NCBI RefSeq assembly: GCF_002591895.1
Contig: NZ_NISX01000022.1
Coordinates: forward strand, 1-64,000
Reading direction: 5' to 3'
Source: Lacimicrobium alkaliphilum
GTDB taxonomy: Bacteria; Pseudomonadota; Gammaproteobacteria; Enterobacterales; Alteromonadaceae
DNA: 64,000 nucleotides
Below, one piece after another: positions 26,199-35,664 of the stretch. The notes under the pieces were generated by a model. The model was given only the letters and a program-made list of their open reading frames with translations, was not told where the DNA came from and made no database searches. Within the stretch, counting starts at the first letter, position 1; the number at the start of each line of letters is the position of its first letter. The position numbers and the translations under genes were made by a program.

Positions 26199-26225
26199 TA
26201 AAGAGGCTCAATTTGCGGTCGATAC
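26199..26225 (+). promoter_or_regulatory. Sigma-28 promoter of flagellin gene 4
   Basis: TAAAGAGG (26199-26206), 11 bases, GTCGATAC (26218-26225) fits the FliA consensus (TAAAG core, CGATA core, correct spacing). It lies about 140 bases upstream of the start codon. Confidence 0.82.
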
Positions 26226-26366
26226 CGTTAGTCGAGGGGTAATTTAAGTTTTGGATTTTGGCCTTGCGCCGGATTCCAATTATGAGGCAACTCAGCAATG
26301 AGTTGAAATGAGGCAAGCCAACGTTGATATGAGGGTATCAGGGGCGGCTTTCAGGAGGTAACTCTT

Positions 26367-27191
26367 ATGAGTTTATTTGTAAACACTAACGTATCGTCGC
26401 TGAACGCTCAGCGTCAGTTGCAAAGTTCCGGAAATGCACTGTCTACATCCTTTGAAAGGTTGTCTTCAGGTTTCCGTATTAATCGTGCGGCGGATGACGC
26501 AGCAGGCCTGCAGATTTCTGATCGTATGACATCGCAAATTCAGGGCCTGAATCAGGCTGTCCGGAATGCTAATGATGCCATTTCATTGACGCAGACAGCT
26601 GAAGGCGCAATGGGAGAGATTACAAACTCTTTGCAGCGTATTCGCCAGTTGGCCGTACAATCGCAGAACGGGATTAACTCATCCACAGACCGTGCGGCAC
26701 TGCAAAAAGAAGTATCGGCCCTTAAGGCTGAAATCAGCCGTATTGGGCAGAATACTCAGTTTGCCGGTGTGGATTTGCTCAAAGGCGACTATTCAGCCTC
26801 CTTTTTGGTGGGTGCAAATGGTGGTCAGAATATCGAGGTTACATTGAAACAGAGTGGTGGCTATGGTGCGTCTGGGCTCAGCCTTGCAGACACTACAATT
26901 GCCACAGCCGCTGAAGCATCAGCAGCGTTGACAGCAATTGACAATGCCATATCCACCATCGGTGGTGCCCGGGCCGACTTGGGTGCCTTGCAGAACCGGT
27001 TCCAGTCGACAATCCGTAATTTGAGTAATATTGTTGAGAACGTATCAGGCGCCCGTTCGCAAATCCGTGACACGGATTTTGCCCAGGAAACGGCCGAACT
27101 GACACGTAATCAGATTATTCAGCAGGCTTCTTTGTCTGTACTGAGTCAGGCGAATCAGCGGCCACAAGCTGCACTATCGCTACTGGGATAA
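26367..27191 (+). CDS. fliC: Flagellin 4 (subtype I)
   Basis: The 274-residue flagellin is nearly identical to flagellin 1: same length, same NRAADDAAG and [19 protein letters not shown] signatures, and the same short middle ([13 protein letters not shown]). It has its own sigma-28 promoter, an AGGAGG ribosome site and a 3' hairpin. The adjacent flaG-fliD-fliS genes follow on the same strand. Confidence 0.95.
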   Translation: MSLFVNTNVSSLNAQRQLQSSGNALSTSFERLSSGFRINRAADDAAGLQISDRMTSQIQGLNQAVRNANDAISLTQTAEGAMGEITNSLQRIRQLAVQSQNGINSSTDRAALQKEVSALKAEISRIGQNTQFAGVDLLKGDYSASFLVGANGGQNIEVTLKQSGGYGASGLSLADTTIATAAEASAALTAIDNAISTIGGARADLGALQNRFQSTIRNLSNIVENVSGARSQIRDTDFAQETAELTRNQIIQQASLSVLSQANQRPQAALSLLG

Positions 27192-27199
27192 ACCAGCCA

Positions 27200-27232
27200 G
27201 GATCACTATACTATTATAGTGATCCGCGCTTT
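27200..27232 (+). terminator. Hairpin terminator/attenuator after flagellin 4
   Basis: A perfect 11-bp stem GGATCACTATA/TATAGTGATCC (27200-27210 and 27215-27225) with loop CTAT is followed by GCGCTTTTCC. The T-run is short, so partial read-through into flaG is plausible. That would give much flagellin and little FlaG/FliD. Confidence 0.7.
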
Positions 27233-27252
27233 TCCTAATTGGGAGGTGGAAA

Positions 27253-27696
27253 ATGGACGTAAATTTTTCACAAAGTGTGCAAAATGCCGATAGATTCCTG
27301 TCTGAGCGAACTGTAAAAGCTGAGGAGGCAAAGTCTCCCGCTGAAACCGGGGAGAATAACGCCTCTGCTATACCATCAACTGAACCAGCTAACTTAGAGG
27401 ACATTAAAGCTCAGCAGCAAAGTGCCGATAAAGATAAGCAGAAAGAGGAGAGCGAGCAGGGAATTGAAGCGGCAATTGAAGAGATTCGGGAGTTTGCCAA
27501 CATTCAGAACCGCCAGCTCGACTTTAGTATTGATGAAGACAGTCAACGGCGCGTAATACGGGTGCTGGATGCAGAAAGCGGCGATATGATTCGCCAGATA
27601 CCTACTGATGAAGTATTACAACTGGCTGAGAGGATCAAAGAGCTACAGACTGAGGTAGGTGCTGCCGTCGGTGTGTTTTTTAACAAGGCTGTGTAG
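27253..27696 (+). CDS. flaG: Flagellar protein FlaG
   Basis: The 147-residue protein has a variable, charged N-terminal half and the conserved FlaG C-terminal domain (LDFSIDEDSQRRVIRVLDAE, then GDMIRQIPTDEVLQLAERI). FlaG sits between flagellin and fliD in many polar-flagellated bacteria and influences filament length; its mechanism is not known. It lies 61 bases after flagellin 4 and 30 bases before fliD. Confidence 0.9.
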   Translation: MDVNFSQSVQNADRFLSERTVKAEEAKSPAETGENNASAIPSTEPANLEDIKAQQQSADKDKQKEESEQGIEAAIEEIREFANIQNRQLDFSIDEDSQRRVIRVLDAESGDMIRQIPTDEVLQLAERIKELQTEVGAAVGVFFNKAV

Positions 27697-27726
27697 GTTT
27701 ACAGGTTTTATAGATAGAGGTATAAA

Positions 27727-29196
27727 ATGGCAATTCAATCATTAGGGGTTGGTTCAGGATTGGCTCTTGACGATTTGGTCAAGCAGTTAATTGCGGCTGA
27801 ACGTAAACCCAGGCAAGACCGGTTGGATAAACGCGAAGAGTCACTCGACGCGGTCATTTCTGGTATTGGCCAGTTAAAGTCCAAAATGGACGCCTTTAAA
27901 GAATCTGTCGATGCTCTGCGCAGAGACAATCAGTTACAGAGTCGCTCTGCTACAACAACCCATCCGGGTATTACCAGCGAAGAAGGCAGCGGCCCTTTTA
28001 CTGCCGAGGCTTCTAACAGTGCTGTTACCGGTTCGTATAAAATTGCCATAACCCAATTGGCAGAAGGCAGTCGTATTGAGACTGCCGATGCCGTTGATGG
28101 CGGTTTCTCCAGTAAAACTGATTCCGTGAGTGGTACCGCCGGATCGCTGACATTTAAAGTGGGATCTGAGAGTTTCGATGTCAATGTGACTGCTGGCATG
28201 ACAATGGAACAGTTGCGAAATAAAATTAATGCCAATGCGGACAATTTTGGGGTTAATGCCAGTATCATCAGTACCGGCACCGCAGATGGCGGAGCCAAGC
28301 TGGTGTTCAGTTCAGACAAAACCGGGGCTGGTAATGACCTGCAAATTGTAAATAACAACAACATTGCTGACCTTAATCGGGTATCGACAACGGATTCAGC
28401 AGAGACAGCTACCTATCTGACACCGGTTAAATCTGCTACCAATGCTCAGGCAACCGTCGACGGCATTCTGGTTGAAAGTGAAACCAACCGGTTTGAAAAT
28501 GTAATCGACAATGTCGCGTTTTCTGCGACCGAATTATCTACAAAAAATGCGTCAGACGAATTCCAGACGTCGACGCTCAATATTGGCTTAGATAAAAAAG
28601 GCACGGAAAAGAAAGTCCGCGATTTTGTGGATGATTATAATTCTTTGATGTCTGAAATCGGTACGCTGACAAAATATGGTGGCTCAGAGCTTGAAGATGA
28701 TGGGGCTTTGGCAGGTGATTTTATGGCCAGAGGCATATCCTCTGGTCTGGCTAATATTGCGTCGGGCACCGTCAGTACTTCAGAGTTGGGTAGCTTGTTC
28801 CAGATTGGCATTGCATTTGATGAAGACGGCAAGCTGGAAATATCTGACGTCGATGAATTTGGTTTTGGTAGTGGTGAAGACCGACTGAATGAGGCATTGG
28901 ACAGTAATTTTGATGAGTTCGCAAAGCTGTTTACCGATGAGAAAGAGGGTATCGCCAGTCGTATGTACGACTATCTGCGCGAATACACCACTTTTGATGG
29001 CTTGCTCAGAACCCGTGAACAGTCTGTAAAAGATGAAAAAGATCAATTGGGTAAAGAGCGGGAGCGTTTCGAGTTGCAAATGCTTAATTTTGAAGATATT
29101 CAGCGCAAAAAGTATTTAGCTCTGGACCAAACGGTTTCTCAGCTTAACCGAACCGGCAATGCCCTGTTGACGGCGTTGAATTCCACCGGATTTTAA
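27727..29196 (+). CDS. fliD: Flagellar filament cap protein FliD (HAP2)
   Basis: The 489-residue protein caps the filament and assists flagellin folding. It has the N-terminal FliD domain (LGVGSGLALDDLVKQLIAAE), a central beta-rich region with the FLG-type ITQLAEGSRI segment, and the C-terminal coiled-coil domain (LDQTVSQLNRTGNALLTALN). Length is close to enteric FliD (468). It is in an operon with fliS. Confidence 0.94.
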   Translation: MAIQSLGVGSGLALDDLVKQLIAAERKPRQDRLDKREESLDAVISGIGQLKSKMDAFKESVDALRRDNQLQSRSATTTHPGITSEEGSGPFTAEASNSAVTGSYKIAITQLAEGSRIETADAVDGGFSSKTDSVSGTAGSLTFKVGSESFDVNVTAGMTMEQLRNKINANADNFGVNASIISTGTADGGAKLVFSSDKTGAGNDLQIVNNNNIADLNRVSTTDSAETATYLTPVKSATNAQATVDGILVESETNRFENVIDNVAFSATELSTKNASDEFQTSTLNIGLDKKGTEKKVRDFVDDYNSLMSEIGTLTKYGGSELEDDGALAGDFMARGISSGLANIASGTVSTSELGSLFQIGIAFDEDGKLEISDVDEFGFGSGEDRLNEALDSNFDEFAKLFTDEKEGIASRMYDYLREYTTFDGLLRTREQSVKDEKDQLGKERERFELQMLNFEDIQRKKYLALDQTVSQLNRTGNALLTALNSTGF

Positions 29197-29205
29197 GGAG
29201 TAGCT

Positions 29206-29637
29206 ATGTCTCTTAAAGGTATTAATGCCTATAAAAAGGGTAATCTTAAGCAGGATATCACTCATGCAGATCCGCATAAGTTGACCCTGATGTTGATGCA
29301 GGGCGCATTAGATAGAATGGCCTTTGCCAAAGGCTGCATTGAACGAAAAGAATATGAGGCCAAGTCTGAGCACTTATCCCGCGCCAGCGCGATTGTGATG
29401 AACTTGCGCGACAGCCTGGATATGTCGCTCAAATCCGAAGTCGGTGACAACCTTTATGCGTTGTATGACTACATGCTGGAACGCCTGGTAGATGCTAACG
29501 TGCAGAATAGCTTGAAGATTATGGATGAAATCATTAGTCTGATGGTACCCATAAAGTCAGCCTGGATGGAGATTCCTGAACATGCCAAGCAGGAAGCCTA
29601 TGAAACCAGGCGACAAAAACAACAAGCGGTCGTGTGA
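29206..29637 (+). CDS. fliS: Flagellin export chaperone FliS
   Basis: The 143-residue all-helical protein shows the FliS pattern: NAYKKGNLKQDITHADPHKL, then LTLMLMQGALDRM and LRDSLDMSLKSEVGDNLYALY. FliS binds flagellin C termini in the cytosol and prevents early polymerisation. It ends by overlapping the GTG start of the next gene, so the two are translationally coupled. Confidence 0.94.
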   Translation: MSLKGINAYKKGNLKQDITHADPHKLTLMLMQGALDRMAFAKGCIERKEYEAKSEHLSRASAIVMNLRDSLDMSLKSEVGDNLYALYDYMLERLVDANVQNSLKIMDEIISLMVPIKSAWMEIPEHAKQEAYETRRQKQQAVV

Positions 29638-29945
29638 AAAAACTGACACTTCATCATTCCCTGACGTTTCCAGAGCTTGATGCCAAGAATGAAGCCCTTT
29701 GCGGGCTTCTTTGCGTTCAGGAACCTGATATCGAACAGCTCCGCCAACTGGTGATTGAGCGTGATCAACTCGTCCTTTCCCATTTAGAAAACCTTGAAGA
29801 AGAGAGTAAGAAGTCTTTTGCTGAAGCGGAGTTGGCATGCAATAAGCAGCTAATAGACGTTATCCAACCCATGCTGGATGAAACTGAGACCTCTTTGACC
29901 AGTTTTCTGCGCAGCAGAAAAGCGATTCGCAATTATCAGAAGTAG
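29634..29945 (+). CDS. FliT-like small helical flagellar chaperone
   Basis: The 103-residue helical, acidic protein starts at a GTG overlapping the fliS stop and sits where fliT (or Vibrio flaI-type) genes are found. I see no unmistakable FliT signature, but size, helix content (IEQLRQLVIERDQLVLSHLE) and position after fliD-fliS fit a FliD/FlhDC-type export chaperone. The maf gene follows two bases later. Confidence 0.65.
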   Translation: MKKLTLHHSLTFPELDAKNEALCGLLCVQEPDIEQLRQLVIERDQLVLSHLENLEEESKKSFAEAELACNKQLIDVIQPMLDETETSLTSFLRSRKAIRNYQK

Positions 29946-29947
29946 CT

Positions 29948-32900
29948 ATGCTAAAAAATATTCGCCTCCACTTGCAGCAAGACGAAGAACAACAAAAGCA
30001 TCAGGAAGAGCATTTGGCGGAGCATATCGCCCGCATCAGTCACAAAAATATTAATGCCTTTCAACGTCATATTCCCTCGCTGTTAGCCTATATAAAACAA
30101 CAGAGCCAGAATATCTCGGTATTTTGCAATAAATACGGTGATTACAATCTGGTGGATTATGGTACCGGCAGAACATTTTACGGACTTCATCCACAACGGG
30201 AAATTCAGACTCATCTGAATAGCTTTACGGACCATGCGCCCTACATTTCATTTGAACAGGCATCTTCTGCGCTAGAGAATACACCAGATGTAACTGATAT
30301 CACTGAGCTGACAGAATTGCCAGAATACCGGCAACGCCTTAGTGCTCCGCCACTTCCCGATTCATCTGAATTAGTTGTAGTGCTGGGGATAGGTCTTGGC
30401 TTTCATATTCAAGAGCTCATAGAGAAGTATCAGGTTTCTCATTTGCTGATTTATGAGCCAGAACCCCAGTATTTTAAAGCGTCCACCATGCTGGTTGACT
30501 GGCAGCATATTCTGCAGCTGGCGAAAGATAAAGGTACTGCACTGTATCTGCAGATTGAAAAGGATGGCCGCGACTTTATCAATAATGTACAGGAGCTGCG
30601 GGAACACGTTGATATCAGTGGGGCCTATCTTTATCAACACTATAACCACCCGGTTTTTGATGCGTTGTATCAGCAGCTGACAAACCACCCCTGGAATAAA
30701 CTGGTTGAACAGGGACTAAACTTCCGTTTCCGTCAGGGGGCTGATGAATATTGTCCGATCTGGACAACGGCCTCCCAGCCTGAAAACTGGACTAATGTAG
30801 ACCCGGAGTCTGAACGTTTCAGCAAAAATCTGGCCGCATTCAAGCACTATTTTCCTGACGTATACAAAGAGTTTAAAGACTATCAGCCCAGACGATGGCT
30901 GCCGGTGCAACAGGACAATGGAGAGATCAATATTGTTGATAAGCACCGGCTGGTACCCTGGTATGGTGAGGATCCGGCACAGGAGAGTCGGATTAACCTG
31001 AAGGGTTTTTCTGAGCATCCGCACAAAGACGGTCTGGTGCTGGGGTATAACGGCACAAAATTAAAGCATTACCTGCATTATCAGTTTGTGGAGAAAACCG
31101 AAGCCATTCTGGAGCAGCTGGAAGAAGAGCAGGGCATGTTGCCTGAAACCATAAAGTCGATGATCCTGTTTGGTCTGGGTTGTGGTTACCAGTTAGAAAC
31201 GCTGTTTGATAACCATCAGGTTGAAAAGCTGTTTATCTGTGAGCCAAACCGCGACTTTTTCTATGCCTCGCTGTTTGCCATCGACTGGGCATCGATACTG
31301 AAAACTGTCGATGAATCCGATGGTCGTCTTTACCTGAATATCGGTGATGATGGGACTAATTTGTTTCGTGACTTATTGAATCAGTTTTATGCCATCGGCC
31401 CCTACATGCTTAACAGTACCTATTTTTATCAGGGCTATTACAACGGAGCACTGAATCAGGCCATAGCCCAATTAAGAGAACAGTTGCAGGTTGTGATCTC
31501 AATGGGCGAGTATTTTGATCACGCCTACTATGGTATTGCTCATACCAAAGAAGCGCTTCGCCGTGAATATCCCTTTTTAAAAAAGGATGCGGCAAAACAG
31601 ATTGCCGCTGAGTATCAGGAAGTGCCGGTATTTCTGGTGGGAAACGGACCGTCACTGGATTTTTCCATCGATGCCATTAAAGAGTGGCAGGATAAAGCCA
31701 TTATCGTTTCCTGTGGGACATCACTACAGGTGCTGCACCGCAACGGTATCGTGCCCGATTTTCATGCCGAGATTGAACAGAATCGTTCTACCTTTGACTG
31801 GGCCAGCAGAGTGGGGGACTTTGACTACTTAAAGAAAATCACCCTGATATCCTGTAACGGTATTCACCCCGACACCTGCGATCTCTACAAAGATGTGTAT
31901 CTTGCTTTTAAAGAGGGAGAATCCTCCTCGGTCTCTACCTTGCAGGTACTGGGTGAGGAAAACTACCAGATCCTTAAATTCGCCTTTCCCACGGTAACTA
32001 ACTTTGCGATGAATTTTATTGCCGGGATGGGTATGAAGCAGGTGTATCTGCTGGGTGTGGATCTGGGTTTTGCGGAACAGACTCATCATCACTCTAAACA
32101 GTCAGGTTACTATAAAGAAGATGGTGAAGAGCTCTACGATTATTCACAGAAAAATAATACCGCCATCGTTGTACCGGGTAATTTCCGTAAAAGCGTGTAT
32201 ACGAAACATGAATTTAAGGTTGCCAAGATGCTGCTGGAGCAGTCTCTGGCCAACACTAAGATGGATTGTTATAACTGTTCAGATGGTGCAAAGGTTCTTG
32301 GTGCGACGTCACTTCAGCTGCAGAATATTTTGATTACAAAGGGCTCAGATGATAAGTGTCAGAGTTTAACCCTCCTGAAAGAGAAAGGTTTTGTTTCACA
32401 GTCTGCGGGTGAATTTGAACAACGTTTTAATGATAAGTTTTCTTACCATGCCCTGCAGAGAGAGCTTCAGGTTTTTTGTGACAATGCTAAGGCAGATATG
32501 GCTTCTTTTGATGACGCAGAAGCCCTTATTGAGTCACAGAAAAAACTGCTGTTTCTTTCTTATCAGCAGGGAGACTCATTGTTGTTTTATTTTTTGTATG
32601 GCACGACAAATTATGCAAACTCAGTGTTGACTAAGATTCTTTACTCATCAAAACGCGAGATCGAAGTTATAGATAGGTTTAACCAGGTTTTGAACATGTG
32701 GAAAAAATGTCTGATGCAAATCAAAGAACGTCTGGTATTGCCATTCATTCTCTTTGACGTATCTGGAAGTTTTTCTACTAAGCGTTATGCCTCTAATATA
32801 AGAAGGGTGAGCAGAGAATTTGATGTCTTATTGCTGAGCACTTCCGAACGTTTTGTTAAAGCTGCAAAAACCTGGAACACAGAGCAACACCTAGGATTCA

Positions 32901-33526
32901 ATCTTGAGTGTTTTAATTCTCCTGATCACGTTCCTCAGGAGTTATTAGAAAGTCGAAAGTATAAACTAATACTGTTGTATTGTAATCCCTATCCGGAAGG
33001 TCAGCCTGGTTGGTTGGATATTATGGCTCAAAGCGATACTCGATTAGTTGTGTTTGTAAATGACCAAAGATACCTACCTCCATTAGATAGTATTTCTGAT
33101 AATGTTACGATCATTTATCTTCCGGGAGATGTGAGTGAACCGGCAGGTCTTGTCCAGGCTCATGATCTTAAAAGATTTATGTTGTTATGTAGCTTTTTGG
33201 CTAACACAAAGCATTACCGATTAATTATTCCCAGAATGATCGTGGATGACGAATCAGCTTTGCTTCCCTTTTGCGTTGACATACCCACAGAGCGCTATTT
33301 TTTGTATGCATTTCATGACGCAATTTGTGTGAGTGATCATCGTCTGGAAATGAGTGAGATGCAGGCCAGTTCAGGAAATCGGGGAGATTATGTTGTTGCG
33401 CGTGATTTGACTCCCGAGATGTTGATAATCAGAAAAGAGGATCCGGATAGGTTGGCTGAGTACAGACATTCACTTTTTAAGAACTATCCTTTTCTCATTA
33501 AAGAAGACCAAGATTATGTTCAATAA
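29948..33526 (+). CDS. Motility-associated factor (Maf) glycosyltransferase, DUF115, with duplicated N-terminal domain
   Basis: This 1192-residue protein is far longer than usual Maf proteins (about 600-700). Two related Rossmann-like modules are visible: VVVLGIGLGFHIQELIE...YEPEP at about residue 140 and MILFGLGCGYQLETLFD...CEPNR at about 403. The DUF115 (MAF_flag10) domain follows (about 559-780; FLVGNGPSLDFSIDAI, then PDFHAEIEQNRSTF). A C-terminal region of about 250 residues is unassigned. Maf proteins transfer pseudaminic or legionaminic acid to flagellin in Campylobacter, Aeromonas and others, and this gene runs directly into pseB with an 11-base overlap. The last 300 codons are more A/T-rich than the rest. 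Confidence 0.88.
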   Translation: MLKNIRLHLQQDEEQQKHQEEHLAEHIARISHKNINAFQRHIPSLLAYIKQQSQNISVFCNKYGDYNLVDYGTGRTFYGLHPQREIQTHLNSFTDHAPYISFEQASSALENTPDVTDITELTELPEYRQRLSAPPLPDSSELVVVLGIGLGFHIQELIEKYQVSHLLIYEPEPQYFKASTMLVDWQHILQLAKDKGTALYLQIEKDGRDFINNVQELREHVDISGAYLYQHYNHPVFDALYQQLTNHPWNKLVEQGLNFRFRQGADEYCPIWTTASQPENWTNVDPESERFSKNLAAFKHYFPDVYKEFKDYQPRRWLPVQQDNGEINIVDKHRLVPWYGEDPAQESRINLKGFSEHPHKDGLVLGYNGTKLKHYLHYQFVEKTEAILEQLEEEQGMLPETIKSMILFGLGCGYQLETLFDNHQVEKLFICEPNRDFFYASLFAIDWASILKTVDESDGRLYLNIGDDGTNLFRDLLNQFYAIGPYMLNSTYFYQGYYNGALNQAIAQLREQLQVVISMGEYFDHAYYGIAHTKEALRREYPFLKKDAAKQIAAEYQEVPVFLVGNGPSLDFSIDAIKEWQDKAIIVSCGTSLQVLHRNGIVPDFHAEIEQNRSTFDWASRVGDFDYLKKITLISCNGIHPDTCDLYKDVYLAFKEGESSSVSTLQVLGEENYQILKFAFPTVTNFAMNFIAGMGMKQVYLLGVDLGFAEQTHHHSKQSGYYKEDGEELYDYSQKNNTAIVVPGNFRKSVYTKHEFKVAKMLLEQSLANTKMDCYNCSDGAKVLGATSLQLQNILITKGSDDKCQSLTLLKEKGFVSQSAGEFEQRFNDKFSYHALQRELQVFCDNAKADMASFDDAEALIESQKKLLFLSYQQGDSLLFYFLYGTTNYANSVLTKILYSSKREIEVIDRFNQVLNMWKKCLMQIKERLVLPFILFDVSGSFSTKRYASNIRRVSREFDVLLLSTSERFVKAAKTWNTEQHLGFNLECFNSPDHVPQELLESRKYKLILLYCNPYPEGQPGWLDIMAQSDTRLVVFVNDQRYLPPLDSISDNVTIIYLPGDVSEPAGLVQAHDLKRFMLLCSFLANTKHYRLIIPRMIVDDESALLPFCVDIPTERYFLYAFHDAICVSDHRLEMSEMQASSGNRGDYVVARDLTPEMLIIRKEDPDRLAEYRHSLFKNYPFLIKEDQDYVQ

Positions 33527-34514
33527 TAAAATGATCCTGATTACAGGTGGAACCGGGTCCTTTGGGCAACGTTTTATCGCCAGTATCCTTAAAGACTATT
33601 CGCCGAAGAAGCTGATCGTTTACTCCCGGGATGAGCTGAAGCAATTTGAAATGCAGCAGAGGTTTGACGCCCCTTGTATGCGTTATTTTCTCGGGGATGT
33701 CAGGGATAAACATCGTCTGCAAACCGCGATGCGGGATGTGGATTTTGTGGTGCATGCCGCTGCCCTTAAGCAGGTGCCTGCGGCTGAATACAACCCCATG
33801 GAGTGCATCAAGACCAATATAATGGGCGCTCAAAATGTCATTGAGGCGGCCATTGAATCAGAAGTAAGCAGGGTGATTGCCCTGTCCACCGACAAAGCGG
33901 CAAACCCGGTTAATCTCTATGGTGCCACCAAGCTGGCCTCAGATAAGTTGTTTGTGGCCGGTAATAATATCTCCGGCGCTAACAGTACCCGTTTTGCCGT
34001 AGTGCGATATGGCAATGTGGTGGGCTCCCGTGGCTCAGTGGTACCTTTCTATCAGAATCTTATTACTCAGGGTAAAAACACGCTGCCGGTGACCCATGAG
34101 CAGATGACTCGCTTCTGGATCACTCTGGATCAGGGGGTGGACTTTGTGCAGAAAAACTTTCAGCGGATGCAAGGTGGTGAGATCTTTGTGCCCAAGATCC
34201 CCTCGGTACGCATTCTGGACCTGGTTGAAGCCATAAGCGGTAAACGTGATTATGAAGTAGTAGGTATTCGACCCGGCGAGAAAATCCATGAAATTATGGT
34301 ACCCGAGGAAGTGGCCCACCATAGCCTGGAGTTTGATGATCATTATGTGATCACCCCGCCTATAACTTTTTTCGAGAAGAATATTAACTATCATAAAAAT
34401 AAGTTGGGTGAGAAGGGAACGGATGTGTCAGATCGTTTTGAATATAACTCTGGCACCAATCCACAGTTTCTGTCAGTGGAGGAATTGCGTCAGCTGAATG
34501 AGTCCATTCTGTGA
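33516..34514 (+). CDS. pseB: UDP-N-acetylglucosamine 4,6-dehydratase (inverting) PseB
   Basis: The 332-residue SDR-type enzyme performs the first step of pseudaminic acid synthesis: UDP-GlcNAc to the 4-keto-6-deoxy-L-arabino-hexulose. Visible motifs are the NAD-binding TGGTGSFGQRF, the active-site ALSTDKAANPVNLYGATK with the Y-x-x-x-K pair, and the family RPGEKIHEIMVPEEVAHH. Length is exactly that of the family. It overlaps maf by 11 bases and pseC by 4, so the three are translationally linked. Confidence 0.95.
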   Translation: MFNNKMILITGGTGSFGQRFIASILKDYSPKKLIVYSRDELKQFEMQQRFDAPCMRYFLGDVRDKHRLQTAMRDVDFVVHAAALKQVPAAEYNPMECIKTNIMGAQNVIEAAIESEVSRVIALSTDKAANPVNLYGATKLASDKLFVAGNNISGANSTRFAVVRYGNVVGSRGSVVPFYQNLITQGKNTLPVTHEQMTRFWITLDQGVDFVQKNFQRMQGGEIFVPKIPSVRILDLVEAISGKRDYEVVGIRPGEKIHEIMVPEEVAHHSLEFDDHYVITPPITFFEKNINYHKNKLGEKGTDVSDRFEYNSGTNPQFLSVEELRQLNESIL

Positions 34515-35656
34515 TCCCTTACGGTAAGCATCATATTGACAGGGCTGATATTCAGGCTGTTATCGATGTGCTGGAAAACCAGTTTCTGACTCAGGGGCAG
34601 CAGGTGCCGGCTTTTGAGCGGGCTCTGGCTGATTACTGCACAGCAAAGTACGCAGTTGCTGTAAACAGTGGCACATCGGCCTTGCATATTGCCTGCCTGA
34701 GCTTAGGTGTTGGCCCTGACGATAGCGTCTGGACTTCGCCGTTGTCTTTTGTGGCTTCTGCAAACTGTGCCCGATATTGCGGTGCCGATGTCGACTTTGT
34801 GGATATCGATCCTGTCAGCCGTAATATCTGTATTCAGGCGCTGGCGATAAAACTGCAACAAGCCAAAGCCAGCAATAGTCTGCCAAAAGCCTTAGTGGTG
34901 GTGCATTACGCGGGTTTAAGCTGTGATATGCAAGGTATCAGAGAGCTCACCCAACCTCTGGGGATTGCGCTTATCGAGGATGCCAGCCATGCACTCGGTG
35001 GCAGCTATCAACAAAAGCCGGTAGGAAGCTGTGAATACTCTGATGCCTGTGTGATGAGTTTCCACCCGGTGAAATCTATTACCAGCGCAGAAGGCGGCGC
35101 AGTGCTGACGAATAGTTCAGAGCTGGAGCGGAAGCTGAGGCTGTTTGCCAGCCATGGTATTACCCGGGAACCATCACAGATGCAGGGTAAATCAGATGGT
35201 CTCTGGTATTATCAGCAGGTGGAGCTCGGATATAACTACAGGCTTAGTGATTTACATGCCGCGCTGGGGCTTTCACAATTAAAAAAGCTCACCGGTTTTG
35301 TTAAGGCCCGAAAAGAAAAAGCCCGGCGTTATACCCAAGCCTTTCAAGACTTAGCCATTGAACTTCCTGTAGAAAGTGAAATGGCAGAAAGTGCCTGGCA
35401 CCTTTATGCCATAGCGCTGCGGGAACATAACAGAAGTGAAATCTTTAGCAGACTGCAGGAGGCGGGGATTGGCGTGAATGTGCACTATATTCCGATTCAT
35501 CTGCAGCCTTATTACCAAAAGCTCGGCTTTAGGCCAGGCGATTTTCCCAATGCCGAGGGGTTTTACCAGCGAGCGCTGACCTTACCTCTATATCCTGATC
35601 TGACTGCCGATAACCAACAACAAGTGATTGATGCCGTTATCAGTATCCTGAGATAA
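34511..35656 (+). CDS. pseC: UDP-4-amino-4,6-dideoxy-L-AltNAc transaminase PseC
   Basis: The 381-residue PLP-dependent aminotransferase (DegT/DnrJ/EryC1 family) performs step 2 of pseudaminic acid synthesis, aminating C4 of the PseB product with glutamate. Visible are the N-terminal IPYGKHHIDRADIQAV, NSGTSALHIACL, the acidic EDASHALGG segment and the PLP lysine in SFHPVKSITSAEGGA. The start is a GTG at 34511 overlapping the pseB stop. A 273-base repeat-containing gap follows before pseF. Confidence 0.95.
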   Translation: MIPYGKHHIDRADIQAVIDVLENQFLTQGQQVPAFERALADYCTAKYAVAVNSGTSALHIACLSLGVGPDDSVWTSPLSFVASANCARYCGADVDFVDIDPVSRNICIQALAIKLQQAKASNSLPKALVVVHYAGLSCDMQGIRELTQPLGIALIEDASHALGGSYQQKPVGSCEYSDACVMSFHPVKSITSAEGGAVLTNSSELERKLRLFASHGITREPSQMQGKSDGLWYYQQVELGYNYRLSDLHAALGLSQLKKLTGFVKARKEKARRYTQAFQDLAIELPVESEMAESAWHLYAIALREHNRSEIFSRLQEAGIGVNVHYIPIHLQPYYQKLGFRPGDFPNAEGFYQRALTLPLYPDLTADNQQQVIDAVISILR

Positions 35657-35664
35657 AAATACTA

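Larger units (their letters stand above)
25350..26366. other. 1-kb intergenic region between flagellins 3 and 4
   Basis: No gene is supported here. It holds flagellin-leader-like sequence (CAGGACTGAGAG at 25459 and 25524, the second extending to GAGTGTAG as in the flagellin 1 leader). A perfect hairpin CCACCCGGG/CCCGGGTGG lies at 25480-25501. The flagellin 3 terminator is at 25628-25654, a full CGCAGAG-family repeat at 25812-25932 and the flagellin 4 promoter at 26199-26225. The two minus-strand open frames here cross these non-coding elements and look spurious. Confidence 0.7.
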
